DNA of 63,248 bases, from assembly GCA_024233935.1 (NCBI GenBank), contig JACKOY010000024.1:1-63248 (forward strand), in the 5' to 3' direction. Under the pieces are notes generated by a model. The model worked only from the letters and a program-made list of their open reading frames with translations, did not search any database and had not been told where the DNA came from. Shown here piece after piece: positions 7,956 through 16,570 of the stretch; position 1 is the stretch's first letter; every line of letters starts with the position of its first letter. The position numbers were made by a program, and so were the translations under genes. This DNA is from Spirochaetales bacterium (lineage in GTDB: Bacteria; Spirochaetota; Leptospiria; Leptospirales; Leptonemataceae).

Positions 7956-8149
7956 TAATTATGCGAGCGATGGACGAGCGCGCAACCCCGTTCCCCAATC
8001 TTTGAATCACGGGTACGGGATTAGCAATCTACAACTCCTGCCGCGTTGGCCGAAGAATCCGATCGAGTTCCCCTCGTGGCATTCTCGCGCAGCTCTTCTG
8101 AAATCGCCCCGACAGAAAACACCATGCTTGCTGGCCCCGGCGCCGTTGG
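7798..8149. other. Tail of direct repeat and unexplained spacer
   Basis: The first 150 bases belong to direct repeat B. The remainder (about 7960-8149) holds no convincing gene. A minus-strand frame near 8030-8130 reads MVFSVGAISEELREN and then degrades, perhaps another scrap of the island. Confidence 0.35.
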
Positions 8150-8353
8150 CTAGAGTGTGGGTTGGCCGCTGTCGTCCGGAAGTGCAATGATGCTTACGCT
8201 TTCGTAAGCAAGTCGCAGAACCTCCTCCGGCGTATGCTCCGTCTTGAAGATGAGATTCCATACCTTTAGTGAGCGGGTTTCGCGCTCCAGCGTGCGAACT
8301 ATGTCGATGGCTTCCTCGTCATCCACTTTTGGGTCGCGCGCGGTTTCGATCAA
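8150..8353 (-). CDS. Small acidic protein, possible colicin-type immunity remnant
   Basis: The frame gives 67 residues from a TTG start, but protein-like sequence extends upstream as HELDKTELLRLIE to a stop near 8400 with no ATG. The order TELLRLIE, DDEEAIDIVRTLE, NLIFKTEH and TPEEVLRLAYE resembles the four-helix colicin/pyocin DNase immunity fold (Im7/Im9: ELLxLV, EEExxxLV, DLIYYP, SPxxIV). The resemblance is by eye and the usual C-terminal helix is short. No nuclease toxin lies next to it, so it would be an orphan immunity gene or a fragment that lost its start. Confidence 0.4.
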   Translation of the reverse strand: MIETARDPKVDDEEAIDIVRTLERETRSLKVWNLIFKTEHTPEEVLRLAYESVSIIALPDDSGQPTL

Positions 8354-8414
8354 TCGGAGTAATTCCGTTTTGTCAAGCTCATGCCTTCGTGCCCTTACCC
8401 TTTATTGGTTGTAG

Positions 8415-8568
8415 CGACGGAGCAAGGACCTCCCGCCGGACAACGATTTTACACAGTCACGCGATATGCACTTCAGCAGCCGGGGTCACGAAGAGGCGGC
8501 GCGGTTGATCGCCGGATTTCTCGAAGAACAGCTGCTTGAGCGCGCAGGCGCGCCCGCGAATCCCTAAC
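8415..8568 (+). pseudogene. C-terminal fragment of an SGNH/GDSL-type hydrolase
   Basis: After a TAG at 8412-8414 the plus frame reads RDMHFSSRGHEEAARLIAGF then LEEQLLERAG. This matches the last catalytic block of SGNH hydrolases (Asp-x-x-His, then a Gly-His and a helix ending the domain). No upstream GDS block is present. It is a remnant, ending at the tail of the lipoprotein gene on the other strand. Confidence 0.45.
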
Positions 8569-8851
8569 CGGGTTGTTCGGCCGCGCAACGGGCGTCGCAG
8601 GAATTTTCGCAGTGGTTCAGCTGAATCTGGCAGCGGTTCTGGCACGCGGCGGCGGTGGGGCTGGTGCCCATGTTCTCGCATTCCTGCTGACAGGCTCGAT
8701 AATCGGGACAGCTTTCCCGGCGGCATTCTTCCACGCAGGCGGCCCCGGGTGTGGACACCGGACGAACCCGACGACGACTGTCGCCGCTGCAGGCAAGAGC
8801 GCCCAGAAGAACTAAAGTGACACAGATCGTAACAAGGCGATGAGCAAGCAT
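8564..8851 (-). CDS. Cysteine-rich lipoprotein
   Basis: This is a 95-residue protein with a lipoprotein signal peptide (LVLLGALAC, lipidated Cys about residue 20). The start ATG at 8851 has a GGAGG ribosome site five bases upstream. The mature part holds eleven further Cys, mostly in pairs: CVEECRRESCPDYRACQQEC, then CQNRCQIQLNHCENSCDARC. The repeated C-x3-C spacing suggests two disulfide-stapled helical hairpins. No family is recognised. It is likely a small periplasmic or outer-membrane lipoprotein. Confidence 0.75.
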   Translation of the reverse strand: MLAHRLVTICVTLVLLGALACSGDSRRRVRPVSTPGAACVEECRRESCPDYRACQQECENMGTSPTAAACQNRCQIQLNHCENSCDARCAAEQPG

Positions 8852-9120
8852 AAGGCCTCCGTGGCTGTGCAAGAAATAGCATGCCATCTTCAGACATACA
8901 CCACTTTTTTTGAGCTGCCGTGCGGTCCGAGACAGTCTTTCCGATTCGACGCTCGCGCTCTCTTTTTGTTTTGAGTATTTCCACGAGCAAAGCCGGGACG
9001 CACGTGGCGGGCCGCCAACCTGCTGCGCCACGTTTCCTTGCAACAAGAAGAAAACTCGTAAATCGGACGGCGCCACAGGACACAGCACGATAGCGCGACT
9101 TATTTGGGGCCGCCGGGCCA

Positions 9121-9912
9121 TCAGATTCCCGCGCTGTCTTTCAGAAAGGACCGCAGGTGTTCCAGAAACTGCTCCTGATGCGTGTGATGCAGCCAGTGCC
9201 CGGCCCCGGAAATCTCACGGAACTCTACGGCCGGGAAGCGGTTGCGAAAGGCGGCGTGATCGTCCGCAGTCACATAGTCACTCTCGGAGCCACTGATCAC
9301 AAGCACGGGGCCCGAAAAATGACCGTGCGCCGTCGGTTCTTCCAATCCGCCCTGCCCGGCCGCCTTCTTGAGGGCCGCCAGGTTGATGCGCCATTCATAA
9401 CCGCCGCCCTCTTTGTGAACCAGATTGGTCTGTAAAAATTGACGCACGGAGCGATCCGCAACGTGCTTCGCCATCGCCTGGTCGATCTCACTGCGACTGC
9501 TGTAACCGGCCGGGTCCACCGAAAGCGCCGCGAACTCGGAGTCGTGCTGGGGCGGATAGCGTCGCGGTGCAATGTCCACGACAATCAAAGCCCGGAGTAG
9601 ATCGGGATAACTCACCGCAAAATCCATGGCCGCCATGCCGCCCATGGAATGTCCGAGCAGCACCGGCTTTTCCTCCGCCAGATGATCGGAAAACCAGAGC
9701 TTGAGATCGCCCCGCAGATCTTCGCGGGTATGGGTTTCGCCGTGCGGAGACTCGCCATGGTTGCGCAGGTCCAGGGCGTAGACATGCGCGCTCTTTTGCA
9801 GCTCACGCCCCACACTGAACCAGTTGCGGGACGAACCAAACAAACCATGCAAAATCACAAGCGGCACGCCGGAACCACCCAGATCTTCGTGGTGCAGTTT
9901 CAGCGCAGCCAT
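9121..9912 (-). CDS. Alpha/beta hydrolase (YbfF-like esterase)
   Basis: This 263-residue soluble enzyme has all hydrolase landmarks: oxyanion-hole HGLFGSSRNW, nucleophile elbow GHSMGGMAA, acid region ISGSESDYV and final GAGHWLHH. The order and short cap are typical of the YbfF/PHB-depolymerase-like esterases acting on acyl-CoA or short esters. The ATG at 9912 (MAALKLHHEDLGG) is preferred over a TTG 24 codons upstream because homologous proteins begin near this strand; no strong ribosome site is visible. It is a single gene with no functional link to its neighbours. Confidence 0.85.
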   Translation of the reverse strand: MAALKLHHEDLGGSGVPLVILHGLFGSSRNWFSVGRELQKSAHVYALDLRNHGESPHGETHTREDLRGDLKLWFSDHLAEEKPVLLGHSMGGMAAMDFAVSYPDLLRALIVVDIAPRRYPPQHDSEFAALSVDPAGYSSRSEIDQAMAKHVADRSVRQFLQTNLVHKEGGGYEWRINLAALKKAAGQGGLEEPTAHGHFSGPVLVISGSESDYVTADDHAAFRNRFPAVEFREISGAGHWLHHTHQEQFLEHLRSFLKDSAGI

Positions 9913-10110
9913 GCCGGAGCAGTGCTGGTCGTAAACCTGGGCGGCAACCAGAATTGTGCTTTTTGTGGAAGCGCTTTGCTTCAAGCCGCGATTATCGCAC
10001 GCATCAAATGCGCTGCAATCTTCCGGCTGGCACCGGGGTACTGCGCCGTTAGAAACTTTCGGTGGTCGCCGTTATCGCACGGTGCTTCCAAACAGGCGGC
10101 CCCGCCGGGC

Positions 10111-10353
10111 TCAGGCCGCCTGGCTATCTGTGGCCCGACCGAGGTCCCGCACAAAACGATCCAGGGCCGTGCCCGTTCCCCGGGTGAAATTCGTTACATA
10201 CTGGGTTAGACCGTGGTCGCCCCGCAGAATTTCATTGGCCCGCACCCGAAACGCCAGAGAGCCCGGAGCGCCCACCGTGTAGGAAAGGTTCAGGCTGGTT
10301 TCCCGGCAGAACTCCTCATAATGGCGCAGCCAATACCGCATCACCGCATTCAT
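10111..10353 (-). CDS. Small uncharacterised protein (80 aa)
   Basis: The product is a short soluble protein (MNAVMRYWLRHYEEFCRETS at the start) with an amphipathic N-terminal helix and a beta-like middle (LSYTVGAPGSLAFRVRANEI). The ATG at 10353 has a good ribosome site, AGGAGAAG, six bases upstream, which is the main reason to accept the gene. No domain is recognised. It stands alone between the hydrolase and the fatty acid hydroxylase. Confidence 0.65.
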   Translation of the reverse strand: MNAVMRYWLRHYEEFCRETSLNLSYTVGAPGSLAFRVRANEILRGDHGLTQYVTNFTRGTGTALDRFVRDLGRATDSQAA

Positions 10354-10444
10354 GATCTTCTCCTGATTTCGTTATCGAAACCAGTGAGAAAAAGTTTACG
10401 GCCCTCGCGAAATTTTGACCCGCACCTGACAAAAACTTTGTACT

Positions 10445-11284
10445 TCAGGCGGCGGGCAGTTCTGCCCCCGGTGCACCCGTAGCCGGCCGTCGAGCCCGGG
10501 CCCGCACAGCCTCGAAGTATTCGTCATAGCGCGGGTGGTTCGTGCCACAGATGCGATCCCAGAAATTCAGGTACAGGCTGTAGTTGCAGTTCACGTGGGA
10601 GTGGTGCATGTTGTGGTGCGTGGACGTGTTGATCCAGCGCGTGAAACGACCACGGGTCCAGCCGCTCGGAAAAAACTCATAACCGCTGTGCCAGGCGATG
10701 TTCATGATCATCGCATAAAAAGCCTGAGAAACCACCACCACCGGATGCACCGGCACCACGAAAATAAACACGCTCACGTACAGCGCTTCCAGAAAACCCT
10801 CAATCGGATGGAAGCTATAGGCCGCAAACGGACTCGGACTTGTCGAGCGGTGGTGCACCAGGTGAATCCACTTGAAAAGACGCGGATGATGAATCAAACG
10901 GTGCATCCAGTAGAAGAAGGTCTCGTGCCAGACAATCAGAAGCACAAACGCAAATAACTCGTAGCCCGGTCCGTACTTTCCAAACTCCAGGTACGCCCGG
11001 GAATAGCCCATCTTGGCAAGCGCTGTCACAAGCGTCGCCTGCACCACAAAGATTACGAGCGTATAAAACGAATAGCGGATCTCATACCAGATGCGCTTCG
11101 GCTCCACTGCTCGTTCCTGAATGCGATACGGACTGAAGAAGGTTTTCTTCCAGACCCAGAGCACAAAGAAGACCAGCGCGGCAATCGGGTAGTAGCGAAC
11201 CGTGTTCATGATCATCTGGTAGACAAACACACGTGCCATGCACTCGGCGGAGAACTGACAGAAAGGTGGTAGTAGAGCTTCCAT
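10445..11284 (-). CDS. Sterol desaturase / fatty acid hydroxylase family membrane enzyme
   Basis: The 279-residue protein has about four membrane helices and the histidine clusters of the fatty acid hydroxylase superfamily: HETFFYWMHRLIHH, then HLVHH, a further HPIEG, and THHNMHHSH close to the C-terminus. These ligate a di-iron centre that hydroxylates or desaturates lipids at the membrane face. The start ATG at 11284 follows GAGG. The substrate cannot be read from sequence; bacterial members act on carotenoids, sphingolipids or fatty acids. Confidence 0.85.
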   Translation of the reverse strand: MEALLPPFCQFSAECMARVFVYQMIMNTVRYYPIAALVFFVLWVWKKTFFSPYRIQERAVEPKRIWYEIRYSFYTLVIFVVQATLVTALAKMGYSRAYLEFGKYGPGYELFAFVLLIVWHETFFYWMHRLIHHPRLFKWIHLVHHRSTSPSPFAAYSFHPIEGFLEALYVSVFIFVVPVHPVVVVSQAFYAMIMNIAWHSGYEFFPSGWTRGRFTRWINTSTHHNMHHSHVNCNYSLYLNFWDRICGTNHPRYDEYFEAVRARARRPATGAPGAELPAA

Positions 11285-11416
11285 GACGCTAACCTCGTTG
11301 CCGACCCGGCCGGCACAGTGTCAAGACTATACGATGGCGCGTGCCCTGCAATCGACCGGCTTGATAAACCAGGCCCGAAAAAACGGTCCGGCTTGATAAA
11401 TCCGGACGCGCTGGCT

Positions 11417-12511
11417 TTATTTGCTGCGCGCGCCCGCCCTTTGGGCGCGCCGAAAAGCCGAGGGACTCTGACCAGAGAAGCGCGCAAAGGCAGCATTGAA
11501 TGTGGACTTGGAATTGAATCCGACCGCGTAGGCCACCGAAAGCACGGTCCGATCGGGCTCTTCGCTTAAGATGCGCCGGGCTTCCTCGATGCGCAGACGG
11601 TTCACGTACCCGGAGAAGTTGCTTTCCAGGTGTTTGTTGAAGTACTCCGAAAGCTGGTGCGGAGTCACGCCGGCATGGGCCGCCAGAGTCGCCAGGCTCA
11701 GATCCTCCTCGCGATAGAGGTGTTCCTCGCGCATGGCCTGCTCCAGCCGCAGAGCCAGGTCGGCGATGTCCACGTTCCCGAGTTGCGACTGCCGGTACTT
11801 TTCTTTGCGCGCAAAGGCTTCGAACTCCACGAAGAACTGCGGAAACCGACGCCGAACAAGATACAAAGCCGGAACGATGGCGGAAATGAGATACACCGAA
11901 ACGGTGAGCAGTTCCACGGAACTCGAAAGAAAGCCAACGACCGCAATCGCACAGATCAGCATGCCGCTCCCGCCGATAAACAGCACCACCCGAACGGTGG
12001 GTTCCGTACGCAGGTTCTCCCAGCGAAAGACAAACAGCACACTGCGAACCGCCAGGCCCATGTAAAAAGCGAAATGGGCCACGCCAATGAGAAACAGCAT
12101 CCCAAAAAGTTGCAGACGCGGAGAGTCGTAAAAGGCCTCAATCAGCTGCAACTTTTGCGAAGCGCTCTGGAGATACCGCGGCAGCATGATCAGGATCGAG
12201 AGCGCGGCCGGCAGCAGGCTCACAGCGAAACGCCGGCCCGAGGGTACAGCCGAACCCAACACCAACAGGAAATACCGAAAGATGAATGGCCCCAGGGCAA
12301 AGGTAATCGGTAGATTGGTCTGAAACAGGTGCGGCAGACTGCGAATGCGCCCGCTGGTCAGAAGGCCGGCGTGCAAGAGCACAAGCGATAGCCCCGCGAA
12401 AATACCAAAGAGGAGCCAGGTGCGCTCGGTCTTTCGTTTTACGGCCAGCTCGCCCGCGGCGTAGATCAGCGCCAGCGCCGACGAAAAAAGTGGAATCCAG
12501 TCCAACGCCAT
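11417..12511 (-). CDS. Membrane-anchored AraC-type transcription regulator
   Basis: The N-terminal half holds about seven hydrophobic helices (roughly residues 1-230). The C-terminal 110 residues are an AraC DNA-binding domain: LSLATLAAHAGVTPHQLSEY is the first helix-turn-helix, and SVAYAVGFNSKSTFNAAFAR the second, with the conserved G-F-x-S-x-S-x-F core. Such 7TM-AraC proteins sense membrane or extracellular signals, and this layout is common in Leptospira. The ATG at 12511 is chosen; an in-frame TTG at 12550 is possible. It lies head to head with the DsbD-like gene with starts only five bases apart, so promoters must lie inside the coding regions. Confidence 0.85.
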   Translation of the reverse strand: MALDWIPLFSSALALIYAAGELAVKRKTERTWLLFGIFAGLSLVLLHAGLLTSGRIRSLPHLFQTNLPITFALGPFIFRYFLLVLGSAVPSGRRFAVSLLPAALSILIMLPRYLQSASQKLQLIEAFYDSPRLQLFGMLFLIGVAHFAFYMGLAVRSVLFVFRWENLRTEPTVRVVLFIGGSGMLICAIAVVGFLSSSVELLTVSVYLISAIVPALYLVRRRFPQFFVEFEAFARKEKYRQSQLGNVDIADLALRLEQAMREEHLYREEDLSLATLAAHAGVTPHQLSEYFNKHLESNFSGYVNRLRIEEARRILSEEPDRTVLSVAYAVGFNSKSTFNAAFARFSGQSPSAFRRAQRAGARSK

Positions 12512-12516
12512 CAACC

Positions 12517-14637
12517 ATGCAAGGGGATCGAAAGGTCGGTCGGCCTGCAAGAGCTTTCGCCCGGAGTTTCGGTCGCGCTATCGTTCTGTCCGGCTTTGCT
12601 TTCACCACCTGGATGTTGCCGGCTCCGGTCCGTGCCGAAGCGAGCGCCCGGTCAGCCCACAGCCGCGTCGAATGGATTGCTGGCCGCGACGCCATCGTGC
12701 CCGGCGAGACCATCGACCTGGCCATTGTGCTCACTCCCGATCCGGGCTGGCACAGTTACTGGATCAACCCCGGCGATTCCGGCCAGCCCCTGTCGGTGGA
12801 GTGGGACCTGCCGGGCGGCTCCCTGGTCGGAGATCTGCAGTTCCCGATTCCCGAAGAACACCCCGAAGGACCGCTGATGGCCTACGTCCATACCGGCCCG
12901 ACCTATTTTCTCACGCAGGTAGAGTGGCCGGCATCGCTCTTCGGCGAAGAAGCGCGCCTCAGAGCACACGTCGAATGGCTGGAGTGTGATGAGATCTGCC
13001 TGCCGGCCGAGGCCCGCATCGAGCTGCGCCTGCCGGTTCGGGAAGAAAGCATGGAGAATCATGCGGCCCGGTTCAGAGAGGCGCGCCGCCGCCTGCCCCG
13101 GGCGCAACCGACCGGTGTGAGCACCTATCTTATAGAAGAGAATCGCCTGCAATTGCAGGTACCGTTGCCGGCCGGCCTGCCGGTGAACACAAACGAAGTC
13201 TATTTTTTTGCCGCCCACCAGGGCATCGTCGCCCATGCCGAACCCCAAACGGTGACGCGCACCGGGGACCGGCTTCTGCTCGACCTGCCCCGCGATCCCG
13301 TGGGCAACGCTGCTCTACAAAATCTGAGCGGCGTGCTTCGTCTGGCGAGGGCCGGGGCGAACACGCCGGCCGAAGCGTGGTGGATCGAAGGGCGCCCGAC
13401 AACCGATGCACTCACGGTACGACTGTTCACCATGCTGGGCCTGGCCTTTCTGGGCGGCCTTTTGCTCAATCTCATGCCGTGTGTTTTGCCGGTGTTGTCG
13501 CTTAAGATGCTGGCCTTCGCCCGGGAAACAAACCTAGACCAAACCCGCACGCGCGAAAGTCTCTTGTTCGCGGTCGGCGTGATCGGTGCTTTCTGGATCG
13601 TAGCGACCGTGCTGTTTGCTTTGCGCGCCACCGGCGAAGCGATCGGCTGGGGCTTTCAACTGCAGAGTCCGGTCTTTGTGTTTCTTCTGGCTTTGATGCT
13701 TTTCGCGTTTGCATTGAACCTGCTCGGAGTTTTTGAAATCCCGCAACCCGGCGGCCTGCGGGTCGGGTTCTCAAATCAACCGAGCGCCCTGGGTTCGATG
13801 GGCCTCGGAATGCTCACCGTGGTGCTGGCAACGCCCTGCACGGCGCCTTTCATGGGCACGGCTCTTGGCTTCGGGCTTACAGAGTCGCCGGTGATTGGCT
13901 TTGCAATTTTTACCGGCCTCGGTCTGGGACTCGCGGCGCCCTTTCTGGTTCTGCCGCACATAAAGGCTTTGCACCGGCTCCTGCCGCGTCCGGGACCGTG
14001 GATGCAACTTTTGCAACAGGTGCTGGGTTTTGTTCTTCTGGCTACCGTGCTCTGGCTGTTCTGGATTTTAGGCCGGCTTGCGGGAGTGCAGACGCTTTTC
14101 TATTTTGGGACGGCTTCTCTGGCGATCGCGGTCGCTGTCTGGTCCTACGGTCGCACCCAGAAGCCCGGCGTCTCGAGCGGCGCACGACTCATCGGTCGAG
14201 GCGTGGCGCTCTTGTTTTTGGGGACGGGCATCGCCCTGGCTTTTATTCCGGACTCGTCGGCCGCTGTCGGGCACGCACCAAACGTTTCGTCCGAAGAAAG
14301 CTGGTCGCCAGAACGTGTGTCGGAACTGCGCGCTTCCGGGGTTCCGGTGTTCGTTGATTTTACGGCCGACTGGTGTTTGAGCTGCCAGGTAAACGAGGCG
14401 GTGGCTTTGAATCAACCGGCCGTACGCGAACGCTTCGCCCAACTCCATATCACTTTTCTGAAAGCGGACTGGACGCAACGCGACGCGCGCATCACCCGGG
14501 CCCTGACCGAACTGGGACGCAGCGGAGTGCCGGTCTACGCCCTCTATGTGCCGGGCCGCGCTCCCATTCTTCTTCCGGAAGTACTCACCGAAACGATTGT
14601 GCTTGCAGAGCTGGATGCGGCCTTTGCCGAACGATAG
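12517..14637 (+). CDS. DsbD/ScsB-like thiol:disulfide interchange protein
   Basis: The 706-residue inner-membrane protein has three parts. A signal peptide ends near LPAPVRA. A periplasmic beta domain follows, with the ScsB/DsbD-type EWLECDEICLPA Cys pair. A transmembrane domain (about residues 300-590) has NLMPCVLPVLS and TPCTAPFMG, the two membrane Cys that relay electrons. A C-terminal thioredoxin domain has DFTADWCLSCQVNE. It carries reducing power from cytosolic thioredoxin to periplasmic partners. The start is uncertain because no ribosome site precedes 12517; a GTG at 12490 is an alternative but overlaps the divergent regulator. Confidence 0.88.
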   Translation: MQGDRKVGRPARAFARSFGRAIVLSGFAFTTWMLPAPVRAEASARSAHSRVEWIAGRDAIVPGETIDLAIVLTPDPGWHSYWINPGDSGQPLSVEWDLPGGSLVGDLQFPIPEEHPEGPLMAYVHTGPTYFLTQVEWPASLFGEEARLRAHVEWLECDEICLPAEARIELRLPVREESMENHAARFREARRRLPRAQPTGVSTYLIEENRLQLQVPLPAGLPVNTNEVYFFAAHQGIVAHAEPQTVTRTGDRLLLDLPRDPVGNAALQNLSGVLRLARAGANTPAEAWWIEGRPTTDALTVRLFTMLGLAFLGGLLLNLMPCVLPVLSLKMLAFARETNLDQTRTRESLLFAVGVIGAFWIVATVLFALRATGEAIGWGFQLQSPVFVFLLALMLFAFALNLLGVFEIPQPGGLRVGFSNQPSALGSMGLGMLTVVLATPCTAPFMGTALGFGLTESPVIGFAIFTGLGLGLAAPFLVLPHIKALHRLLPRPGPWMQLLQQVLGFVLLATVLWLFWILGRLAGVQTLFYFGTASLAIAVAVWSYGRTQKPGVSSGARLIGRGVALLFLGTGIALAFIPDSSAAVGHAPNVSSEESWSPERVSELRASGVPVFVDFTADWCLSCQVNEAVALNQPAVRERFAQLHITFLKADWTQRDARITRALTELGRSGVPVYALYVPGRAPILLPEVLTETIVLAELDAAFAER

Positions 14638-14656
14638 CGCCGCTTTTTTGTCCCGG

Positions 14657-14683
14657 AAGCGGCTTACGCCCGGCCGCTTTTCA
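14657..14683 (+). terminator. Probable rho-independent terminator of the DsbD-like gene
   Basis: AAGCGGC (14657-14663) pairs with GCCGCTT (14673-14679) over a nine-base loop and is followed by TTTC, just after the DsbD-like stop codon. Confidence 0.5.
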
Positions 14684-14720
14684 GAAGCGACGATCCAGGG
14701 CGAATGCGGACCGCCGGAAC

Positions 14721-15137
14721 TCAATCTGCAGACAATGCACTTTCCACGGCGGTGATAAACTCTTCGGCCTCGTGCAATCGCTCCAGAAGCCCGCAAACGA
14801 TTTCTTCGTCCAGCGTGTCGTAGTTGTGCGCCACGAAATTACGGAAGCCTGCAATGCGCGAAAAATCGGAAGCAAACGCCGGTTCCAGAATCCCGGCCTC
14901 TCCGAGGCGAACAATGGCTTCGCGATAGGTCTGGGGCGGGCGCAGGCCCCGCTCTCCAATCAGCATTTCGGCCAGCGAAACAACGCCATCGGCGAGTACG
15001 TACAGATAGTGCAGCAGAGCACCCCGATAGAGGGCGTCCGAACGAATTCTGTCGCGACAGTCGGAAGAGAGGCCGCGGAGCAACTCCAGCGTTTCCCGAA
15101 GCCGCCCGATTTTCTGCAGCATCTTTTCGGACATCAC
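14721..15137 (-). CDS. hepT: HepT-like HEPN toxin
   Basis: This 138-residue helical protein carries the HEPN ribonuclease motif as RNFVAHNY, that is R-x4-H-x-Y, the site AMPylated by the partner in studied MntA-HepT systems. The start overlaps the stop of the upstream nucleotidyltransferase gene by four bases. The toxin is thought to cut tRNA or mRNA. The N-terminal MMSEKMLQKIGRLRETLELL forms the first helix of the dimer. Confidence 0.88.
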   Translation of the reverse strand: MMSEKMLQKIGRLRETLELLRGLSSDCRDRIRSDALYRGALLHYLYVLADGVVSLAEMLIGERGLRPPQTYREAIVRLGEAGILEPAFASDFSRIAGFRNFVAHNYDTLDEEIVCGLLERLHEAEEFITAVESALSAD

Positions 15138-15517
15138 AGGCCCATCAGCAGTTTACGCTTTTCTTTAAAGTCAATCGCCCGGTGCCAGACACCGACTACA
15201 AAGTAGACGCGCTCGCTTCGGTCGCGCTCAAAAATCACGCGTCCCTTGCGCACGATTTCATCCAGCAGCATGATGTTGGCCGTGGCGTTCAGATGCACCA
15301 GATCCACCTCGTTGGTTCCAAGCGCATCGCAGAGTTCACCGTGCAAATCCGCCCGCCAATCCAGCCGCTCGGTTGGCTCTACATTGGCGTAAACCGCAAT
15401 GTCAATGTCGCGCGGGGCCATCGCCCCCACGGCCGATCCGAACAAAAAGACAAATACGATCTCCGGACGGTTCTCGAACACCGGTTGCAAGCGCCTGACA
15501 ATCTCATCGGGAGACAT
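15134..15517 (-). CDS. mntA: MntA-like minimal nucleotidyltransferase antitoxin
   Basis: The 127-residue protein has the polymerase-beta-type motif FLFGSAVGAMAPRDIDIAVY (G-S-x10-D-x-D) and a third acidic residue in EVDLVHL. MntA antitoxins silence HepT by transferring AMP to its HEPN Tyr. It is first in a two-gene operon with HepT. The ATG at 15517 (MSPDEIVRRLQ) is chosen because a longer frame to 15664 has unrelated composition and would run into the divergent lipoprotein gene. Confidence 0.88.
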   Translation of the reverse strand: MSPDEIVRRLQPVFENRPEIVFVFLFGSAVGAMAPRDIDIAVYANVEPTERLDWRADLHGELCDALGTNEVDLVHLNATANIMLLDEIVRKGRVIFERDRSERVYFVVGVWHRAIDFKEKRKLLMGL

Positions 15518-15686
15518 CGACCGAAGACGGCCGGCGAGCCGCAAACGGTCAAGTTGTATCCCGGCCCGGATCGCGGCCCACGCACCGATTGCGCCTTGCC
15601 ATCGGCAGTGGGGGTGAGTATTCTCTGCTAAAGAATTTGTTTGGGCCCGTATGGCCACACCCATGAATCATAACGGAGAAATCTGC

Positions 15687-16343
15687 ATGCATCGTTTCCA
15701 GAATCGTCTCGCCTCGAAAACCGCGCAATTGCTCAGCGTCTCGCTTTGTTTTGTCCTGCTCGCCCTGGCCTGTCACGATCCGGAAATGGAAGCCCGCAGT
15801 CAGGCCCTGGCCGGTCAACCGGCGCCGGCCTTTACCCTGCCCGATTCCAATGGCCAGACCCATTCACTTTCCGATTTTTCCGGCCAATTGGTGGTGCTCG
15901 AATGGGTAAACTTTGATTGTCCGTACGTACGTAAACACTACGAATCCGGAAACATGCAGGCGTTGCAAGAGCGCTACACCGAACAGGGCGTGACCTGGCT
16001 TATGATCAACTCCTCGGCGCCCGGAAAGCAGGGCAACTTTGAACCGGCCGAAATCAACCGTCGCCTGGCGGCCCACAACGCGCATCCGACCGCCTACCTG
16101 CTCGATCCCGACGGCACGGTCGGTCGCAGTTACGGCGCCAAAGCGACGCCACACATGTACGTGATCAGCACTGAGGGCAAGATCGTCTATCAGGGCGCCA
16201 TCGACAGCATTGCCTCGACCGATCAGGACGACATAGCAGAAGCGGATAACTACGTGGACCAGGCACTGCACGCGGTCATGGCCGGCGAAAGCCCACCGGT
16301 CGCGAGTACCAGCGCCTACGGTTGCTCGGTGAAGTACCTCTAA
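15687..16343 (+). CDS. Redoxin-domain (thioredoxin-like) lipoprotein
   Basis: The start ATG at 15687 follows GGAGA. The signal ends in LLALAC, a lipobox. The mature domain is a peroxiredoxin/TlpA-like fold: APAFTLPDSNGQTHSLSDF, then NFDCPYVRKHY, then ATPHMYVISTEGKIVYQG. The active-site motif has one Cys in DCPYV, the pattern of redoxin proteins that lack the second Cys of CxxC. It may reduce hydroperoxides or periplasmic thiols. The DsbD-like protein nearby could be its electron donor, though the genes are not in one operon. Confidence 0.82.
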   Translation: MHRFQNRLASKTAQLLSVSLCFVLLALACHDPEMEARSQALAGQPAPAFTLPDSNGQTHSLSDFSGQLVVLEWVNFDCPYVRKHYESGNMQALQERYTEQGVTWLMINSSAPGKQGNFEPAEINRRLAAHNAHPTAYLLDPDGTVGRSYGAKATPHMYVISTEGKIVYQGAIDSIASTDQDDIAEADNYVDQALHAVMAGESPPVASTSAYGCSVKYL

Positions 16344-16357
16344 GTCTCGTCTCTGGT

Positions 16358-16447
16358 GGGGGCGCCCCGCCAGCGTTGCTGGCGTCGGGCTTTGCGCGGC
16401 TCCGCGTTCGCTTCGGTCTTCGCTTTGCGAAGACGGGCTGCGCCCCC
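16358..16447. repeat. Palindrome-rich repeat-like element downstream of the redoxin gene
   Basis: An outer stem GGGGGCGC (16358-16365) pairs with GCGCCCCC (16440-16447). Inside lie a CCAGC/GCTGG hairpin and a perfect GTCTTCGC/GCGAAGAC hairpin with loop TTT (about 16417-16435). The following CGCTCCAATCCCTGGCG resembles intergenic repeats I have seen in GC-rich bacteria. It may also terminate transcription. A search would be needed to prove copy number. Confidence 0.4.
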
Positions 16448-16570
16448 GCTCCAATCCCTGGCGCGGGCTTGTATGGATTCTCCGGCCCGGCAGACCGAAT
16501 CGTCGAAGCCGCCGTTGGAAAAGGGTTTTGGGGTTGTGCGGTCTTTGCGAGTGCGGTATGCTGCCGGTCT

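Noticed and set aside
5450..7960. Hairpin blocks as integron attC sites bounding gene cassettes
   Set aside because: They are structured and flank a cassette, but I find no GTTRRRY and RYYYAAC core pair in the right places, and no integrase gene is in the window.
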